NCBI GenBank assembly: GCA_900113425.1
Contig: FOZF01000001.1
Location: forward strand, 722,358-786,357
Direction of reading: 5' to 3'
From: Stenotrophomonas maltophilia
GTDB taxonomy: Bacteria > Pseudomonadota > Gammaproteobacteria > Xanthomonadales > Xanthomonadaceae
Length of the DNA: 64,000 nt
Translations under genes and position numbers: made by a program
Shown: positions 34,799-43,310 of the stretch, in pieces
Numbering within the stretch: the first letter of the stretch is position 1
How the letters are laid out: each line of letters starts with the position of its first letter
The notes under the pieces: generated by a model
What the model saw: the letters and a program-made list of their open reading frames with translations, nothing else
Database searches by the model: none
Told to the model about the DNA's origin: nothing

Positions 34799-35656
34799 TC
34801 AACCGCGTGCGAACAGCTCCACGTAATCCTTGGCCACGTGCGGCAACAGCACCGCCGCCGGCACATCGGCGGTCTGCGTTCCATCCGAGTATGGACCCAC
34901 CTGGTAGGGCGGGAAAACAAAGCGCAGCGCGGTGATCTGCCCCTTGTCGTCGGTCAGTGGCTGGAACTGGCTGAAATTGTCGGGCTGCGGGCCGGTGCCA
35001 TCGGCGATCATGCGTGATGCATTGCGCAGCGACTCCTGCAGCTCGGCCGGCTCCATGTCCTCGCCGCTGAGGCGTGTCGCCACGCGCTCGCGCAGCTGGT
35101 CCGCGACGAAATCGCTGATCGCCTTCCAGCCCTTGCTGTCGGTCACCAGCTTGTCGGCGCTGAGCATCTGCTGCTGCTCCGGCAACCAGACGAAACGTGC
35201 CACCAGGGGCTCGCCGTGGGCGCCGCCGGTGTAACGGCTGCCATCGGCACTCACCACCACCAGCTGCGGCGTCTCCAGCACCTTCTCGAAGCTCAGCGAG
35301 AGTTCGTAGGGCATGGTCGGCTTGTCATTGCCCAGCCCATCCAGCGCCTGCTGCAGTTCGCTGCGCGCCGTGGTGGCGTAGTCCTGGAGCGCACGCGCCA
35401 AGCCCGGATAACGGTCGATGCCTGACGGATAGCTGATGCCCACCACCTCGCGTTCGTTGTTCTCGATCACGTCGCGCAGGTCGAGCGGTGCTTCCGCAGC
35501 GGGCGCCTCGCCCGTGGCGGAGGCATCGGCGGCCGGCGCCGCGTCGGCCACCGGTGCCGGGGTTTCGGCTTCACGCTGGCAGCCCGCCAGCAACAGCACG
35601 CCTGCCACACCGGCCAGCACGCTTCCGCGCAGCAGCCGGTTGTTTCCAATCTTCAT
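34799..35656 (-). CDS. DUF3298-like lipoprotein
   Basis: The 285-residue lipoprotein has leader ending VLLLAGC and an Ala/Pro/Glu-rich linker (about residues 25-55). The folded domain resembles the DUF3298/RsiV-type fold (GGAHGEPLVARFVWLPEQQQM, then FPPYQVGPYSDGTQ). Function is unknown; such domains bind lysozyme or act in the envelope in other bacteria. The 20-bp gap to the cyclopropane synthase suggests the two are transcribed together. Confidence 0.78.
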   Translation of the reverse strand: MKIGNNRLLRGSVLAGVAGVLLLAGCQREAETPAPVADAAPAADASATGEAPAAEAPLDLRDVIENNEREVVGISYPSGIDRYPGLARALQDYATTARSELQQALDGLGNDKPTMPYELSLSFEKVLETPQLVVVSADGSRYTGGAHGEPLVARFVWLPEQQQMLSADKLVTDSKGWKAISDFVADQLRERVATRLSGEDMEPAELQESLRNASRMIADGTGPQPDNFSQFQPLTDDKGQITALRFVFPPYQVGPYSDGTQTADVPAAVLLPHVAKDYVELFARG

Positions 35657-35719
35657 CGGGATCCCCTGTTCATGTTCATCCATCATCGCCCGCCCTGGCT
35701 TAAGCGTAGCCCGCTGGCG

Positions 35720-36022
35720 TCATCCCGCCAGAAGGTCGTGATACTCCTCATGCCGCTGCAGGAATGCCTCGGCGTAGGCACACGCCGGCACGACCTTGTA
35801 CTTCTGCTCCCGCGCGAACCGCAGCGCCACGCGGGTCAACTCGCCGGCGATGCCCCGGCCGGCGATCGGCTCGGGAACCTCGGTGTGGGTGATGACCATA
35901 CGTCTGCGCTTGATCTGGTAATCGAGCACCGCCACCTGTCCACGCACACGGGCAGTGAAGCGGTGGTTGGCCTGGTCGTGATCGACCTCGTAGGCCAGAC
36001 CGGGGGGCGTGACCGAAGCCAT
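35720..36022 (-). CDS. GNAT-like N-acetyltransferase (YjdJ type), short form
   Basis: The 100-residue protein is a single short GNAT domain: the acetyl-CoA motif PIAGRGIAGELTRVALRFAREQ at about residues 52-73 and the end VVPACAYAEAFLQRHEEYHDLL fit the YjdJ/NATD1-like family. It probably acetylates a small metabolite or protein. It is transcribed alone between the lipoprotein and a short plus-strand gene. Confidence 0.82.
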   Translation of the reverse strand: MASVTPPGLAYEVDHDQANHRFTARVRGQVAVLDYQIKRRRMVITHTEVPEPIAGRGIAGELTRVALRFAREQKYKVVPACAYAEAFLQRHEEYHDLLAG

Positions 36023-36231
36023 GGGACTGTCTCCTGCGGCGACTGCGTGGATGGTGCGCAGCCGGGCGCCATGATCGCGTGAAGCCTGAACAGGGGCAAG
36101 TCCAGGCCCTCCACGTCAGTTTGCGACCCTAAAGCTGCAGCGCCCGCGGCCGCTATCGCCTGCGGAGGGGTCCGGCCACGCTGGCACGGCCCTTGCGACC
36201 GTAGACCGTGCGACTGCCGTGGAGGCCTCCG

Positions 36232-36393
36232 ATGCACCCCAGCGATTCCCATTCCGATACCGACCGCGCCCTGCTGGAGGGCTTGCTCCAGCTCGCCGTG
36301 GAAGGCCAGACCGACGAGCAGGCCTTCCAGCGTATCGGCGAGGAAGTCTTCGCCCGCCTGCTGGACACCTACGGCCAGCAGACCCGGGCCTGA
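36232..36393 (+). CDS. Small hypothetical protein, 53 aa
   Basis: The 53-residue acidic protein (HPSDSHSDTDRALLEGLLQL ...) is predicted to be one amphipathic helix pair. It has an excellent GGAGG site 7 nt before the ATG, so translation is likely. No family is recognised. It lies alone between a GNAT gene and the rhomboid gene. Confidence 0.55.
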   Translation: MHPSDSHSDTDRALLEGLLQLAVEGQTDEQAFQRIGEEVFARLLDTYGQQTRA

Positions 36394-36412
36394 CCAGCGG
36401 GGGCCCTGCCCC

Positions 36413-36439
36413 GGGGTCGGATCCAGCGGGTCCGACCCC
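36413..36439. repeat. ggggtcgga inverted repeat (variant of the ggggtcag family)
   Basis: The arms are ggggtcgga and tccgacccc around a 9-nt centre. It sits between the converging 53-aa and rhomboid genes and shares the ggggtc...gacccc ends with the copies at 24419 and 33617. Confidence 0.7.
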
Positions 36440-36445
36440 AGCCTC

Positions 36446-37072
36446 TCAACCGCCGCCCAGGCGGAAGGTCGGGTTGGACAGTTCGCGCAGGAAGTGGGTA
36501 AAGATGCTCGGCTGCATGGCCAGCATGAAGATCACGCCGAACGCCGCGCCGGCCAGGTGTGCGCTGTGGTTGATGCGGTCGCCGCCGCGCTTGTCCATCC
36601 AGATGCTGTAGCCGACATAGAACGCGGCATACACGATGGCCGGTGCCGGGATGAAGAACACCAGGATGATCGACCACGGCTTGATCAGGATGAAGGCGAA
36701 CAGCACCGCCGACACCGCACCCGAGGCCCCCAGGCTGAGGTAGTTCGGATTCTTCTGGTTCTTCAGGTAGCTCGGCAGGATCGAGACCACCAGCGCGCCG
36801 ATGTAGAACGCCGGATAGGTCAGGTAGCTGCCGGTCAGCTGCACCATCACGCTCTCGATGAATCCCCCGAAGAAGAACAGGGTGATCATGTTGAAGATCA
36901 GGTGCGACCAGTCCGCGTGGATGAATCCATAGGTCACCAGCCGGTCGTACTGGCGGTGGCGGTCGATGGCCGGTGGCCACAGGATCATGCGGTCGGCCAG
37001 CGCGCGGTGGTTGAACGCCCTCCATGACAGGATGGCGGTGATGGCGATCAACAGCAGATTGACGGGGGTCAT
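36446..37072 (-). CDS. Rhomboid-family intramembrane serine protease
   Basis: The 208-residue membrane protein has about six helices. The rhomboid active site is visible: NMITLFFFGGF on the early helix, the catalytic Ser in SLGASGAVSAVLF (residue 118 or so), and the His in SAHLAGAAFG. It cleaves transmembrane helices inside the membrane. The POT transporter gene ends 7 bp upstream on the same strand, so the two genes form an operon. Confidence 0.92.
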   Translation of the reverse strand: MTPVNLLLIAITAILSWRAFNHRALADRMILWPPAIDRHRQYDRLVTYGFIHADWSHLIFNMITLFFFGGFIESVMVQLTGSYLTYPAFYIGALVVSILPSYLKNQKNPNYLSLGASGAVSAVLFAFILIKPWSIILVFFIPAPAIVYAAFYVGYSIWMDKRGGDRINHSAHLAGAAFGVIFMLAMQPSIFTHFLRELSNPTFRLGGG

Positions 37073-37079
37073 GTCAGGC

Positions 37080-38645
37080 TCAGGCAGCGCGGTAGTTGTC
37101 GACCATACGATAGCGTTTCGCGTACCAACCGAAGGCCAACGCTGCGATGAAGGCGAAGCCGGCGAAGAAGAACATCAGGAACGCCGCCTCGCTCAGGCCG
37201 GTGCCGGCGATCTGGTGGGTCACCGTTTCGTTGCGTACGGCCGCATTGGACAGCAGCACCCACAGGTTTCCGATGGTGGTGGTCAGGTTCCAGAAGCTCA
37301 TCACCACTCCCTTCATCGCCTGCGGCGCCTGGCTGTAGGCGAACTCCAGGCCGGTCGCGGACACCAGGACCTCACCGAAGGTCAGCAGTGCGTACGGCAG
37401 GATCTGCCAGAAGATCGACATGGCATTGCCGCCATCCATCACCACCTGGATGCTGCCGACGACGATCCAGGCCAGGCCGCTGAAGGCGATGCCGGCCGTC
37501 ATCCGGCGCAGTGCGGTCGGCTCGAAGCCGAAGCGGCGCAGGGCCGGGTACAGCACCAGGTTGTTGAACGGGATGAGGATCATCACCAGCAGCGGGTTCA
37601 GGGCCTGCATCTGCGAGGCGGTGAACCAGCTCGGCATCTGCATCTGCTGTCCCTGCAGCACCCAGGTCGAGGCCTTCTGGTCGAACAGCGAGAAGAACGG
37701 CGTGGTCAACGCGAAGATCACCAGCACGCGCAGCACCGAACGCACGCCCTCCACGGCTTCAGCCGGATGGTGCGCGCGGGCGCGGTCCAGCTGCAGCCAG
37801 GTGCCGCCACCGACACCGGCCAGGATCGCCACCAGCGCAAGGCACAGGCAGATCACGATGCCCAGCGAGCCGACCAGGCCGAACGATGCCACCGCCAGGA
37901 CCAGGCCGGCCACGGCGATCGCCAGACCCGGACGGCCCTGGCCGGCCACCCGCGCGGTCAGCGCCGTGCGCGTCACGTTGGCGAACGAATGCGGGTCCTT
38001 CGGCGGCAGCGGCACCAGCACGTAGCGCTTGCGGCCAAGCCAGAACACGAAGGTCGCCACGAACATCAGGATGCCCGGGATGCCGAACGCCCACTGCGGG
38101 CCCCAGTTCTTCAGCACCAGCGGAATCAGCAGCGACGCAAACAGCGAGCCGAAGTTGATGATCCAGTAGAAGGCATCGAACACCAGCTTGGCCAGGTGCT
38201 TGTTGCTCTGGTCGAACTGGTCACCCATGAACGAGGCCACCAGCGGCTTGATGCCACCGGCACCCAGCGCGATCAGGCCCAGGCCGAGGAAGAAGCCCTG
38301 GCGGCTGTTCTCGAACAGCGCCAGGCACAGGTGGCCGGCGCAGTAGACCAGGCTGAACCAGAGGATCGTGTGGTACTTGCCGAAGAACCTGTCGGCCAGC
38401 CAGCCGCCCAGCAGCGGGAAGAAGTACACGCCGATCATGAAGCTGTGCATGATGTCCTTGGCTTCACCGGCACGGCCTTCCGCAGTGATTTCCTGCAGCA
38501 GCAGCGAGGTGATCAGGAACTGCACCAGGATGTTGCGCATCCCATAGAAGCTGAACCGTTCGCAGGCCTCATTGCCGATGATGTACGGGATCTGGCGCGG
38601 CATCTTTCCCTGGCCGGCGATGGGGGCGACTGCGTCGTGGCTCAT
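37080..38645 (-). CDS. POT-family proton-coupled oligopeptide transporter
   Basis: The 521-residue major-facilitator protein imports di- and tripeptides with protons. The early GNEACERFSFYGMRNIL segment contains the ExxERFxYY-like motif (here ERFSFYG) of the POT family, and FFPLLGGWLADRFFGKYHTI the second. About 14 helices are predicted. An in-frame ATG 12 nt earlier also exists, and the choice is not decided by a ribosome-binding site. It is followed by the rhomboid gene after 7 bp. Confidence 0.9.
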   Translation of the reverse strand: MSHDAVAPIAGQGKMPRQIPYIIGNEACERFSFYGMRNILVQFLITSLLLQEITAEGRAGEAKDIMHSFMIGVYFFPLLGGWLADRFFGKYHTILWFSLVYCAGHLCLALFENSRQGFFLGLGLIALGAGGIKPLVASFMGDQFDQSNKHLAKLVFDAFYWIINFGSLFASLLIPLVLKNWGPQWAFGIPGILMFVATFVFWLGRKRYVLVPLPPKDPHSFANVTRTALTARVAGQGRPGLAIAVAGLVLAVASFGLVGSLGIVICLCLALVAILAGVGGGTWLQLDRARAHHPAEAVEGVRSVLRVLVIFALTTPFFSLFDQKASTWVLQGQQMQMPSWFTASQMQALNPLLVMILIPFNNLVLYPALRRFGFEPTALRRMTAGIAFSGLAWIVVGSIQVVMDGGNAMSIFWQILPYALLTFGEVLVSATGLEFAYSQAPQAMKGVVMSFWNLTTTIGNLWVLLSNAAVRNETVTHQIAGTGLSEAAFLMFFFAGFAFIAALAFGWYAKRYRMVDNYRAA

Positions 38646-38809
38646 CCTGTAAGGCATTCCTGCAAAGCGAAAGCCGCAAGGTTACCGGAACCTGCGGCCT
38701 GGAAGCACGCTGCGGGGCTGCATGACAGCGCCGCCGATCCATGGCAGGCAGTACCGGCGCCCTGCCGGAAGTCACGGCACCTGCACGACAAAAGCGTAAA
38801 CTTATCGTT

Positions 38810-39658
38810 ATGCGCGCCCTTGTCCTCGTCCGTCCTCTGCTCGGCTGCTGCCTGTTGCTGCTTGCATTGCCGGCACCGGCGCGGCCGCAGGCCGCGGACG
38901 CCGCGACCCTCGACGCGCAGGCCCGGCAGCTGACCGTGGCGGCCCTGGAACTGCCCGGGCGGGACGATGCGCAGTGGAAGCAACGCCGCGAACAGGTGGC
39001 GCAGCTGTTGACCGAGCTGCAGCCGGACGTCATCTCGGTGCAGCAGGTGCGGCAGCAGCAGGGGCGCAACCCGGCCTGCTGGCTGGCCAACCGCCTGCGC
39101 TACAGCTGCGACTTCGTCACGGCCGATCCTCCCAGCCAGCCGCTGCGGCACGGCAATGCGATGCTGACACGGCTGCCGGTCAGCGAGGATGGCGTGACCC
39201 TGCTGCACCCGCCCGGTGCGTTCAGCGCGGCGGGCATGATGCGGCTGCGGCTGGGCGAGGCCCTGGTCAACGTCTACGTGACACGCCTGCGCCCGGAACC
39301 GGATGAAGCGGCGGCCCGCCAGCACCAGACCAGCGATCTCATGGCCTGGATCAGCGCGACCGCAGAAGGCCTGCCCAGTGTGATCGCAGGCGATTTTTCG
39401 GCCGGTACGGTGGAGCTGGTGCGCGCCACGCCGGGCTTCCAGCCGGCCCGGCGCAGCCCGGGCGGTCGGGCGGAAGCGTCAGCTTCCGGTGCCGGCGGCG
39501 CCAGCGGCCACGGCCTGGATGTCCTGTTCCAGGTCAAGCATTTCGGTGGCATCCGCCAGCAGCCCATCCTGCTGCCGGCCGACGGCGAGCTGCCTGGACT
39601 GCGCCTGGGGATGATGGCCACCCTGCGCCTGCAGGGCGATACGGCCACCGCGGAATAG
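38810..39658 (+). CDS. EEP-fold (endonuclease/exonuclease/phosphatase-like) protein, active site degenerate
   Basis: The 282-residue secreted protein has leader ALVLVRPLLGCCLLLLALPA. It has the EEP fold but not its residues: the usual QE pair is SVQQVRQ, NVYxTHL is NVYVTRL and GDFN is GDFS. The terminal SDH motif is not seen. This suggests it lost catalysis and became a binding protein. The intact paralogue at 50914-51798 keeps all motifs. The start is ATG 38810. Confidence 0.75.
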   Translation: MRALVLVRPLLGCCLLLLALPAPARPQAADAATLDAQARQLTVAALELPGRDDAQWKQRREQVAQLLTELQPDVISVQQVRQQQGRNPACWLANRLRYSCDFVTADPPSQPLRHGNAMLTRLPVSEDGVTLLHPPGAFSAAGMMRLRLGEALVNVYVTRLRPEPDEAAARQHQTSDLMAWISATAEGLPSVIAGDFSAGTVELVRATPGFQPARRSPGGRAEASASGAGGASGHGLDVLFQVKHFGGIRQQPILLPADGELPGLRLGMMATLRLQGDTATAE

Positions 39659-39674
39659 GCCCGCCCTGGGCCCC

Positions 39675-39704
39675 GGTGGGTGCCGACCTTGGTCGGCCCC
39701 CACC
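39675..39704. repeat. SMAG-type palindrome (gtgccgacc ... ggtcggc)
   Basis: Two 14-bp arms with one mismatch surround a TT centre. It lies between the converging EEP-like and superoxide dismutase genes. Confidence 0.7.
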
Positions 39705-39735
39705 AGGTCCCGCCAGACGTCCAGAAGCTGGCAAA

Positions 39736-39764
39736 CAAAAAGGCCGGGGTCTCCCCCGGCCTTC
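39736..39764 (-). terminator. Terminator after superoxide dismutase
   Basis: The stem aaggccggggg-type / cccccggcctt has a short loop, and a T-run follows on the minus strand. It lies 23 bp after the stop of the dismutase gene at 39787. Confidence 0.85.
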
Positions 39765-39786
39765 TCATGTCATCCCGTCACCGCCT

Positions 39787-40398
39787 TCAGGCGATTGCGT
39801 CCTGGTAACGGCGCTCGACTTCGTTCCAGTCGATGACGTTGAAGAACGCGCCGATGTATTCCGGACGACGGTTCTGGTACTTCAGGTAGTACGCGTGCTC
39901 CCACACGTCCAGACCGAGGATCGGCGTGTTGCCTTCCATCAGCGGGCTGTCCTGGTTGCCGGTGCTTTCCACCACGACCTTCTTGTCGGGGGTGACGCTC
40001 AACCACGCCCAGCCGCTGCCGAAGCGGGTCAGCGCCGCCTTGGTGAAGGCGTCCTTGAACTTGTCGAAACCGCCCAGGTCCTTGTCGATGGCCTTGGCCA
40101 CATCGCCCACCGGGTTGCCGCCCGCGTTCGGCGCCATCACCGTCCAGAACAGCGAGTGGTTGGCATGGCCACCGCCATTGTTGCGCACCGGGCCCTGCAG
40201 GTTCTCCGGCAGCGACTTCAGCTTCTTCACCAGCTCTTCCACCGGCAGGTCAGCGTACTCGGTGCCTTCCAGTGCCGCGTTGACGTTGTTGATGTAGGTC
40301 TGGTGATGCTTGGTGTGATGGATCTCCATCGTCGCCGCGTCGATATGCGGCTCCAGCGCGTCGTAGGCGTAGGACAGCTTGGGCAGGGTATAGGCCAT
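39787..40398 (-). CDS. sodA: Superoxide dismutase (Mn or Mn/Fe)
   Basis: The 203-residue enzyme dismutes superoxide in the cytoplasm. The metal ligands are H27-type ([13 protein letters not shown]), [10 protein letters not shown] and [11 protein letters not shown]. The GNQDSPL region, with Gln on the C-terminal side, and GSGWAWL are features of Mn-dependent or cambialistic forms rather than Fe-SOD. The metal assignment is therefore probable, not proven. Confidence 0.92.
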   Translation of the reverse strand: MAYTLPKLSYAYDALEPHIDAATMEIHHTKHHQTYINNVNAALEGTEYADLPVEELVKKLKSLPENLQGPVRNNGGGHANHSLFWTVMAPNAGGNPVGDVAKAIDKDLGGFDKFKDAFTKAALTRFGSGWAWLSVTPDKKVVVESTGNQDSPLMEGNTPILGLDVWEHAYYLKYQNRRPEYIGAFFNVIDWNEVERRYQDAIA

Positions 40399-40531
40399 GA
40401 TGCATCTCCTGATTGCGAGGGCACCCGACGGTGTCGGGTGTAGCGCGGTGAATGATGGGGACAGACCGCTAGATTACCAAGGGGGATGTAAAGGAAATTG
40501 CGTCCTGCCGGTGAGCATGCCGGCAATTGTT

Positions 40532-40553
40532 ACGCAGCGGTGACGCAGCGGTT
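40532..40553. repeat. 11-bp tandem repeat upstream of the barnase gene
   Basis: acgcagcggtg and acgcagcggtt lie head to tail, 64 bp before the ribonuclease start. Such a repeat could be an operator. Confidence 0.4.
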
Positions 40554-40616
40554 CCTCATGCAGCGTGCAGCGCACAGGCGCTACAGTGCATGCACCACCC
40601 TCACCCGTTCGTGCCC

Positions 40617-41075
40617 ATGCGCAACCCCCGGCTGCTGATCACTGCCATCGCCCTGCTGCTGCTCGGCCTGGTCGTCAACCACGTCATGCAGCGGCCGCCG
40701 GCACCGCAGTTCGCGCCGGACCTGCAGGGCGCCCCGGCCCGGAGCGCCCCCACCCCGGGACACGGCGATGGCGCACGCACCGGCCTGCCCGCCTTCCTTC
40801 CCGCCGAAGCACGCCAGACCATCGCCCTGATCCAGCGGGGCGGGCCATTCCCGCACCGCCAGGATGGCAGCACCTTCGGCAACCGCGAGCAGCGCCTGCC
40901 GCCGCGGCCACGTGGCTATTACCGCGAGTACACGGTCGATACGCCCGGCGCGGGCAACCGGGGCGCACGCCGCATCGTCACGGGCGGCGATCCGGCAGAG
41001 GCGTGGTACTACACCGATGACCATTACGGCTCATTCCGCAGCTTCACCGTTCCAGCCCCCGGAGACGCTCGATGA
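40617..41075 (+). CDS. Barnase-like guanyl-specific ribonuclease
   Basis: The 152-residue protein has an N-terminal membrane anchor or leader (residues about 5-22, LLITAIALLLLGLVVNHV) and a C-terminal microbial RNase domain. The catalytic set is visible: Glu in YYREYTV, Arg in ARRIVTGG and His in YTDDHYGSF, the barnase E73/R87/H102 pattern. It cleaves RNA, probably in the periplasm or outside. The barstar-like gene overlaps it by 4 bp (ATGA), a classic toxin-immunity arrangement. An upstream ATG at 40590 is possible. Confidence 0.88.
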   Translation: MRNPRLLITAIALLLLGLVVNHVMQRPPAPQFAPDLQGAPARSAPTPGHGDGARTGLPAFLPAEARQTIALIQRGGPFPHRQDGSTFGNREQRLPPRPRGYYREYTVDTPGAGNRGARRIVTGGDPAEAWYYTDDHYGSFRSFTVPAPGDAR

Positions 41076-41485
41076 GCCACGATGATTTCGGCCTCGGCCT
41101 GCACGACATCAACAACGCCGGCGTGTACGCCATCGACAGCGCGGACATCGGTGCGCTTGCCGCGGCCATGCGCGATGCCGGCCTGAAGGTGATCCGCATC
41201 GATCTGGAGGGCGTGACCGACAAGCGCACCCTGCTGGCGCGGCTGTCCGCGCAGCTGGACTTCCCGGCCGGTTTCGGCGGCAACTGGGATGCCTTGTCGG
41301 ACAATCTTCGCGACCTGCAATGGCTGCCGGCCAGCGGTTATGCACTGTTCCTGGCCGATGTCGACGCGCTGCGCGCTGGCGCAGCCAGGGATTTCGACAC
41401 CCTGCTCGACGTGCTGGACGAAGCCAGCCGCGATTGGGTCGGCCGCGACGTGCCGTTCTGGGTGTTCCTGTCACAGAGCGCTTGA
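41072..41485 (+). CDS. Barstar-family ribonuclease inhibitor
   Basis: The 137-residue acidic protein has the barstar fold signature IDLEGVTDKRTLLARLSAQLDFPAGFGGNWDALSD at about residues 49-83. This includes the aromatic/Asp pair that plugs the RNase active site. Its ATG overlaps the RNase stop (ATGA), so inhibitor and enzyme are made in step. It would protect the cell from leaked or unexported enzyme. Confidence 0.92.
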   Translation: MSHDDFGLGLHDINNAGVYAIDSADIGALAAAMRDAGLKVIRIDLEGVTDKRTLLARLSAQLDFPAGFGGNWDALSDNLRDLQWLPASGYALFLADVDALRAGAARDFDTLLDVLDEASRDWVGRDVPFWVFLSQSA

Positions 41486-41490
41486 ACGGC

Positions 41491-41521
41491 AGCGCCGGGC
41501 CACGCACGGCGAGCGCCCGGC
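41491..41521. repeat. SMAG-like interrupted palindrome
   Basis: gccgggc and gcccggc are separated by a 14-nt loop, between the converging barstar and repetitive-protein genes. Confidence 0.55.
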
Positions 41522-41539
41522 ACGGCAGACAGTCCGCCC

Positions 41540-43300
41540 TCAACGGCTGCCGTTGTCTTCCTGCAGTTCCTTCTTGAACGGGATATCCGGCGGCGGCCGG
41601 GCCACGGCCGGCTGGTCCTGCATGTTCGGGTCGGTCAGGCCGCAGCCGCCACCCGCCTGCAGAATGGAGATGACGCAGGAAATCCTGGTGCTGGTGCCGG
41701 GAAGCGGAATCTCCATCGTCTTGACGCCCTTGCGCACCCACTCGGCCAGCAGCGACTCCTGCGGCACCCAGTATTTGTCGAACGAGGTGGGCGTGTAGTC
41801 GTAGGGCGGTCGCTTCAGCCATGTCCCCGACTGGGCGATGCGTTCCTTGCTCCAGCCGTCGTTGTCACCCCCGGGAGCGCCACGCTCCGCATTGCCGGGG
41901 CCGTCCTGCCCCGGTACACGCACGCTGCCGTCGGCGTTGAACAGGCCGTTGCCCCGGCCCGCGCTGCCCGCCTGCGCGGCGCCGCTGCGGGCGCCGTCAC
42001 GAGTGCGATCCGATGCCCCCCAGTCGTCGCCCCGGGCCGGCGTAGCCCAGTTGCCCGGGGTCGGCGTCGGGCGGGCACCGGCCTGTGCCGGTGTCGCGCT
42101 GGCGGCTGATGGCCGCGCCGCGGGGCTGCTCACCGCAGCCGCGCTGCCCTGCGCTGCGGGGGCGGAGGCTGCGGCACTGCCACTGGAAGGCGCAGGCGCA
42201 GCGACCGGCGCAAACGCCACTTCACGTTCGCGCACCTGCACGTCGCGGCCTGCGGGCGCCCGTACTGCAGGCTCACGGCCTGCGATCGGCGCCATCCGCA
42301 CCTGCGGATCGACAACCGCCTGCACTTCGCGTTCGCGCACCTGCACATCCTGCTGCGGCACGCGGACCGGTACTTCCGCTGCGCGCACCGCCGGAGCCAC
42401 GACGGGCGTCTCCACGATGGCCACCTCACGTTCCTGCACCTGCGGCTGGCGGATCTGCGGCACCCTCACCTGGACATCCGGTGCGCGCAGCGGCTGCGGC
42501 GCCGGCGGCGCCTCCAGCGGCTGCACGCTGCGCTCGCGCACGCTGGGCGTTCTGTCGCGCGGCACGATGCTCACTTCGGTGCGCGGCACGCTGACCGGTG
42601 GCACCACGAAATCGGTCGTGGCCTGCGCCACGTCGGTCGCCTGGACCGGCGAAGGCGGCGGCGTGGCCGGTGGGGCCGGCTCGGTCGGCGTGGCTTGCGG
42701 TGGCGTACTGGCCGCAGCGGGTGCCGCAGCCGGGGATGGCTGCGGGCGCACCGCGACCGGTTGCGGCTGCGGCGCAGTTGCCGATCCCGACGCATCCCCC
42801 GCAGCCGTGCGGCCGGCTGCAGCCGCGGCAGCCGATTCGGCGCCGGGCTGGTCGCCTCCGCCCTCCTGGCTGGCGCGGCCGACAAACTCGATCTGCACGC
42901 GCTCACCGTCGGCCCCCTGCTCGGCAGGCGCCGAGGTGCGGATCACCGCCACCCACAGCAGCAGCAGGAAGAACAGCAGGTGCAGCAATGCACTGGCGAC
43001 GGCCGACGTCCAGCGCATCCAGCGCTGGTCGCGCGGCGCGGGCTCCCAGTCCTGCCACAACAGGCGCCGCAGCGCCTGCCAGCGCGGCAGCGCCGGCAGC
43101 GTCCCGGGGCGTCCCGGCAGAGGTCTCGGCAGCAGCACCGCGATCACCTCGCGGGCATGGAACGGGCGTGGCAACGGGCTCAGCGAGCGCAGCCACAGCG
43201 CCCAGCCATAAGGCAGGCGCGTGTTCTTCTCCAGGATGATCGGTTGCTGCTGGCGCGCCAGCAGCAGGTCGATGAGTTGCTCGGCTCTGGGCAGAGGCAC
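41540..43300 (-). CDS. Transmembrane repetitive protein (Pro/Ala-rich, TolA/TonB-like layout)
   Basis: The 586-residue protein has a basic cytoplasmic head (residues about 1-100), one membrane helix (about 100-117, ALLHLLFFLLLLWVAVI) and a long Pro/Ala/Gln-rich periplasmic stalk. The stalk contains repeated VQVREREV-type units (about residues 270-370). A C-terminal globular part (FDKYWVPQESLLAEWVRKGVK) with two Cys follows. This layout resembles TolA or TonB and is known in xanthomonads as a transmembrane repetitive protein. Function is unknown. nfuA ends 10 bp upstream on the same strand. Confidence 0.78.
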   Translation of the reverse strand: MPLPRAEQLIDLLLARQQQPIILEKNTRLPYGWALWLRSLSPLPRPFHAREVIAVLLPRPLPGRPGTLPALPRWQALRRLLWQDWEPAPRDQRWMRWTSAVASALLHLLFFLLLLWVAVIRTSAPAEQGADGERVQIEFVGRASQEGGGDQPGAESAAAAAAGRTAAGDASGSATAPQPQPVAVRPQPSPAAAPAAASTPPQATPTEPAPPATPPPSPVQATDVAQATTDFVVPPVSVPRTEVSIVPRDRTPSVRERSVQPLEAPPAPQPLRAPDVQVRVPQIRQPQVQEREVAIVETPVVAPAVRAAEVPVRVPQQDVQVREREVQAVVDPQVRMAPIAGREPAVRAPAGRDVQVREREVAFAPVAAPAPSSGSAAASAPAAQGSAAAVSSPAARPSAASATPAQAGARPTPTPGNWATPARGDDWGASDRTRDGARSGAAQAGSAGRGNGLFNADGSVRVPGQDGPGNAERGAPGGDNDGWSKERIAQSGTWLKRPPYDYTPTSFDKYWVPQESLLAEWVRKGVKTMEIPLPGTSTRISCVISILQAGGGCGLTDPNMQDQPAVARPPPDIPFKKELQEDNGSR

Positions 43301-43310
43301 GCGTCGGCGA

